DNA of 10,681 nt from contig NWUY0304914956.1 of NCBI GenBank assembly GCA_004151065.3, positions 1 to 10,681 on the forward strand, read 5' to 3'. The stretch is from Larix sibirica (lineage: Eukaryota > Streptophyta > Pinopsida > Pinales > Pinaceae). A program made the position numbers and the translations under genes. The notes under the pieces were generated by a model. It searched no databases and had not been told where the DNA came from. It worked only from the letters and a program-made list of their open reading frames with translations. How positions within the stretch are numbered: the stretch's first letter is position 1; each line of letters starts with the position of its first letter. This document shows, piece after piece, positions 8,430 to 10,681 of this stretch.

Positions 8430-8445
8430 AAAAAAATTACACATT
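8430..8445 (+). repeat. Target-site duplication, right copy
   Basis: This is identical to 7081-7096 over 16 bases. Its leading A residues merge with the poly(A) tail of the insert, so the exact left edge is ambiguous by a base or so; the nine bases TTACACATT are unambiguous. Confidence 0.85.
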
Positions 8446-10681
8446 GAAAGAGTACAATAAAAAAATGCCATGTGGAGACCAAAAACATAGAGAACAACAA
8501 AAATCTCTTTCCTGTCACACTTGTCTTGAACATAATATGCTTGTGGGATTAATTGCTAGCAACTTTGAAATACAAGATGTCTTAGTAAAAGTGCAGATGG
8601 TGTATTTAGGCAATAGACACAAGCGAAAGTATATATTATCTAGATAGAAATCACAAATACATTGATTGGCAAAACTCAGTGCCATACAATGCCTAAATTA
8701 TTCACACTTGGCATTCTCGATCATTGGACACTTATAACAAGAGTGTAGGAAAATCACTTCAAATTTTTTTCTTTGAATCTAGTAACAATTCCCTATGCAA
8801 TTAGTATGTGCATGAATGATGCATATATCACAAGGCCTTACAATAAATGGTGTAGCATTTGAACCTATTGGCATTAGAAAACATGGGGTTGATTACACAA
8901 CCCTTTCTTATGTTAAAGACATAAAGTTGCTTATCTTGTAAGCAAATTGGATCAAAATTATAATTTCACTATATTTAAGAAAGTTATCTTTGAAACGAAA
9001 AGACAGAGAGGTGTATTGGAAATTTGAATATTGTCCTAGAATTGATGTGGAATTGGTACGAACAAAGTGTTCTCTACTTATATGCTCATTGAACGCAAAG
9101 ATTTCTATAGCATTTTAAAAAATATTATTAAAAATTGTGTCCTTACAATTGTTGATATCTTATGTTTTCAAGAGACTTGAAGAAACAAATTTGAAAATGA
9201 CAATATACTTGCATAAAACTTATATTACTTCTCTAAAGTACACCTTCATGTTGTTCTTACATGCTATAGAAAGAACCTAGTAGCCAAGAAATTTAAAACT
9301 TGTGCAATTGAGCATCTTGAGTGTGTTTTGATTGAGTTTTTTGTTTGTCGTAATGTTCTTAAAGTTACAAATATTTAAGTTCAACATCATGCCCCACTAG
9401 AATCATTTTTTTGCTTGGTGACTACCATAACACTGAATATACCAACAAAGGGGTTGTATTGTGCTCACTGGTTATTTCAATTTTGCTATGTTAAAAAATA
9501 TGGTTGCAACAAAAATATCATTGAATTGGTGAAAATCAATAATTTTGCATTGCATGCAACCAAACCAATAAGCAACACAAATCATTAATAAATCATTTCT
9601 TGACAACCTTGACAAAAGATTAAAACAATTCAATGCCTTTGATGCTTATTGGATTGACCACCATGCTACTTTCTTTAAAAGTCATTTTCAAATCTTGCCA
9701 AAGATCCATATATATCAACACATGTATGCTTATTTTCTCATTACATCTTCTATTTATCTAGATAATTGTAGTGCACCAAACATAGACACCTTGTATGTCT
9801 TTCCTAGCATCGAAGACAACGTAGCAGTGGAATCATAAAAAAGACACAAGTATTTGTCCCCAAGCAAATAATTCTTTTAGTTCATTATATTATGTTCTAC
9901 TAGGAATAGTATTGTTCCTCCAAATCCTTGTATATAGTTTTACTACAAATGATGCTTTCACTTTTATAGGTCATTTCCATTATATGGTGACTCTAGCCAA
10001 AACGCGAGCTTTCAATTTCAGCTTGAAAGAAATTGGAATGCCTTCCTCTATCATTGAACTTTGTACACACAATAAAACCGATTTGTTTGAGGGAGATGTG
10101 TTGATCCTGTATGATCCGAGTTTCCCAAAGAATGTAAATTCACCTTCTAAAATATAATTCATGCATGCTAACTATGGGGATAAGCATGACCAAGTAACAA
10201 TAACTATCAATGTTGGTAACATTCTCATACTACACTCCATTCCATAGTTGATACTTGACATCAATGTCTGAATCAAAGACTTTGGGCTTCAACCCAAGAT
10301 CACATTTGAGCGAGAAGATGTGAATATTGTATAGTGCTAAATCCTAATAGTAGCATTGTGTAGAACACTTATGTTCGCAGCACCTAACAAGGTCCTTTTT
10401 TACCACGATGCATGAAATGGCTCATATGCCATTGGATCTTTTGGGGCCATTATGTCTATCTGTTGACTAAATATCAATGAATATGAAAATCATCTTAAAG
10501 AGGATTAATTTGAATAAATATCAACAATAGTATGTCTCATATTCCCATAATGATCCTCAATTTTCTTATGTCATATCATGTTCTATTTTCATCTTTTCAA
10601 GAAGATTAAAGATCACATTTTCAATCCTAAGCTTTAAAAAATTGTTCGCATTGTTGGAATATTATCACCATCATTTTTTAT
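8446..10681. other. AT-rich flank without a recognisable gene
   Basis: No gene, RNA or complete element is seen. An 81-codon open frame (9912-10157, +) is overlapped by a minus-strand frame (9980-10162) and has no domain I recognise. It reads somewhat more protein-like than its surroundings in its second half, so an old coding remnant is possible. No polypurine tract, LTR pair or terminal inverted repeat was identified. If the gypsy element suggested at 2801 extended this far, its 3' LTR is not in the window. Confidence 0.45.

Noticed and set aside
9912-10157. 81-codon open frame, possibly a gene fragment
   Set aside because: It is overlapped by a minus-strand frame, with no domain or supporting context. 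At most it is an old remnant.

Overview
The window looks like intergenic DNA from a large, repeat-rich plant nuclear genome. It is strongly AT-rich and poor in CpG. No intact gene can be read on either strand, and the recognisable pieces are relics of retroelements. A gymnosperm or similar land plant is my best guess, from the compositional style and the plant-type primer-binding-site relic; nothing in the sequence proves the taxon. I see no bacterial operon, tRNA, rRNA, CRISPR array or intact transposase.

Layout. Positions 1-1430 are non-coding and hold a diverged pair of 25-bp repeats (440/537) and a 13-bp tandem duplication (1323-1348). Around 1446-1530 there is a TATA-like box, then a pyrimidine-rich stretch that resembles the promoter/R region of a plant LTR. 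A clean nested tandem repeat follows at 1872-2116: a 106-bp unit twice, the second copy enlarged by an exact 33-bp duplication. At 2801-2818 lies a decayed primer binding site complementary to tRNA-Asp, as used by Athila-type and other Ty3/gypsy elements. It suggests the window once held the 5' end of such an element, now eroded. A 58-bp duplication follows at 2954-3070. Positions 3071-6575 contain nothing I can name.

The best-supported feature is an insertion of about 1.33 kb at 7097-8429. It is flanked by perfect 16-bp direct repeats (7081-7096 and 8430-8445), ends in an A-tract, and is visibly richer in GC and CpG than its surroundings. These are the marks of L1-type target-primed reverse transcription. 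The cargo reads as a broken coding sequence (to 8114) followed by a 3'-UTR-like tail of about 0.3 kb. It is therefore a processed pseudogene of a host mRNA or a non-LTR element derivative. I do not recognise the protein. Positions 8446-10681 return to AT-rich sequence with no supportable gene.

The layers suggest a history: an old, methylation-decayed gypsy element and local tandem duplications, followed by a younger retroposition. I did not find a new functional system here.
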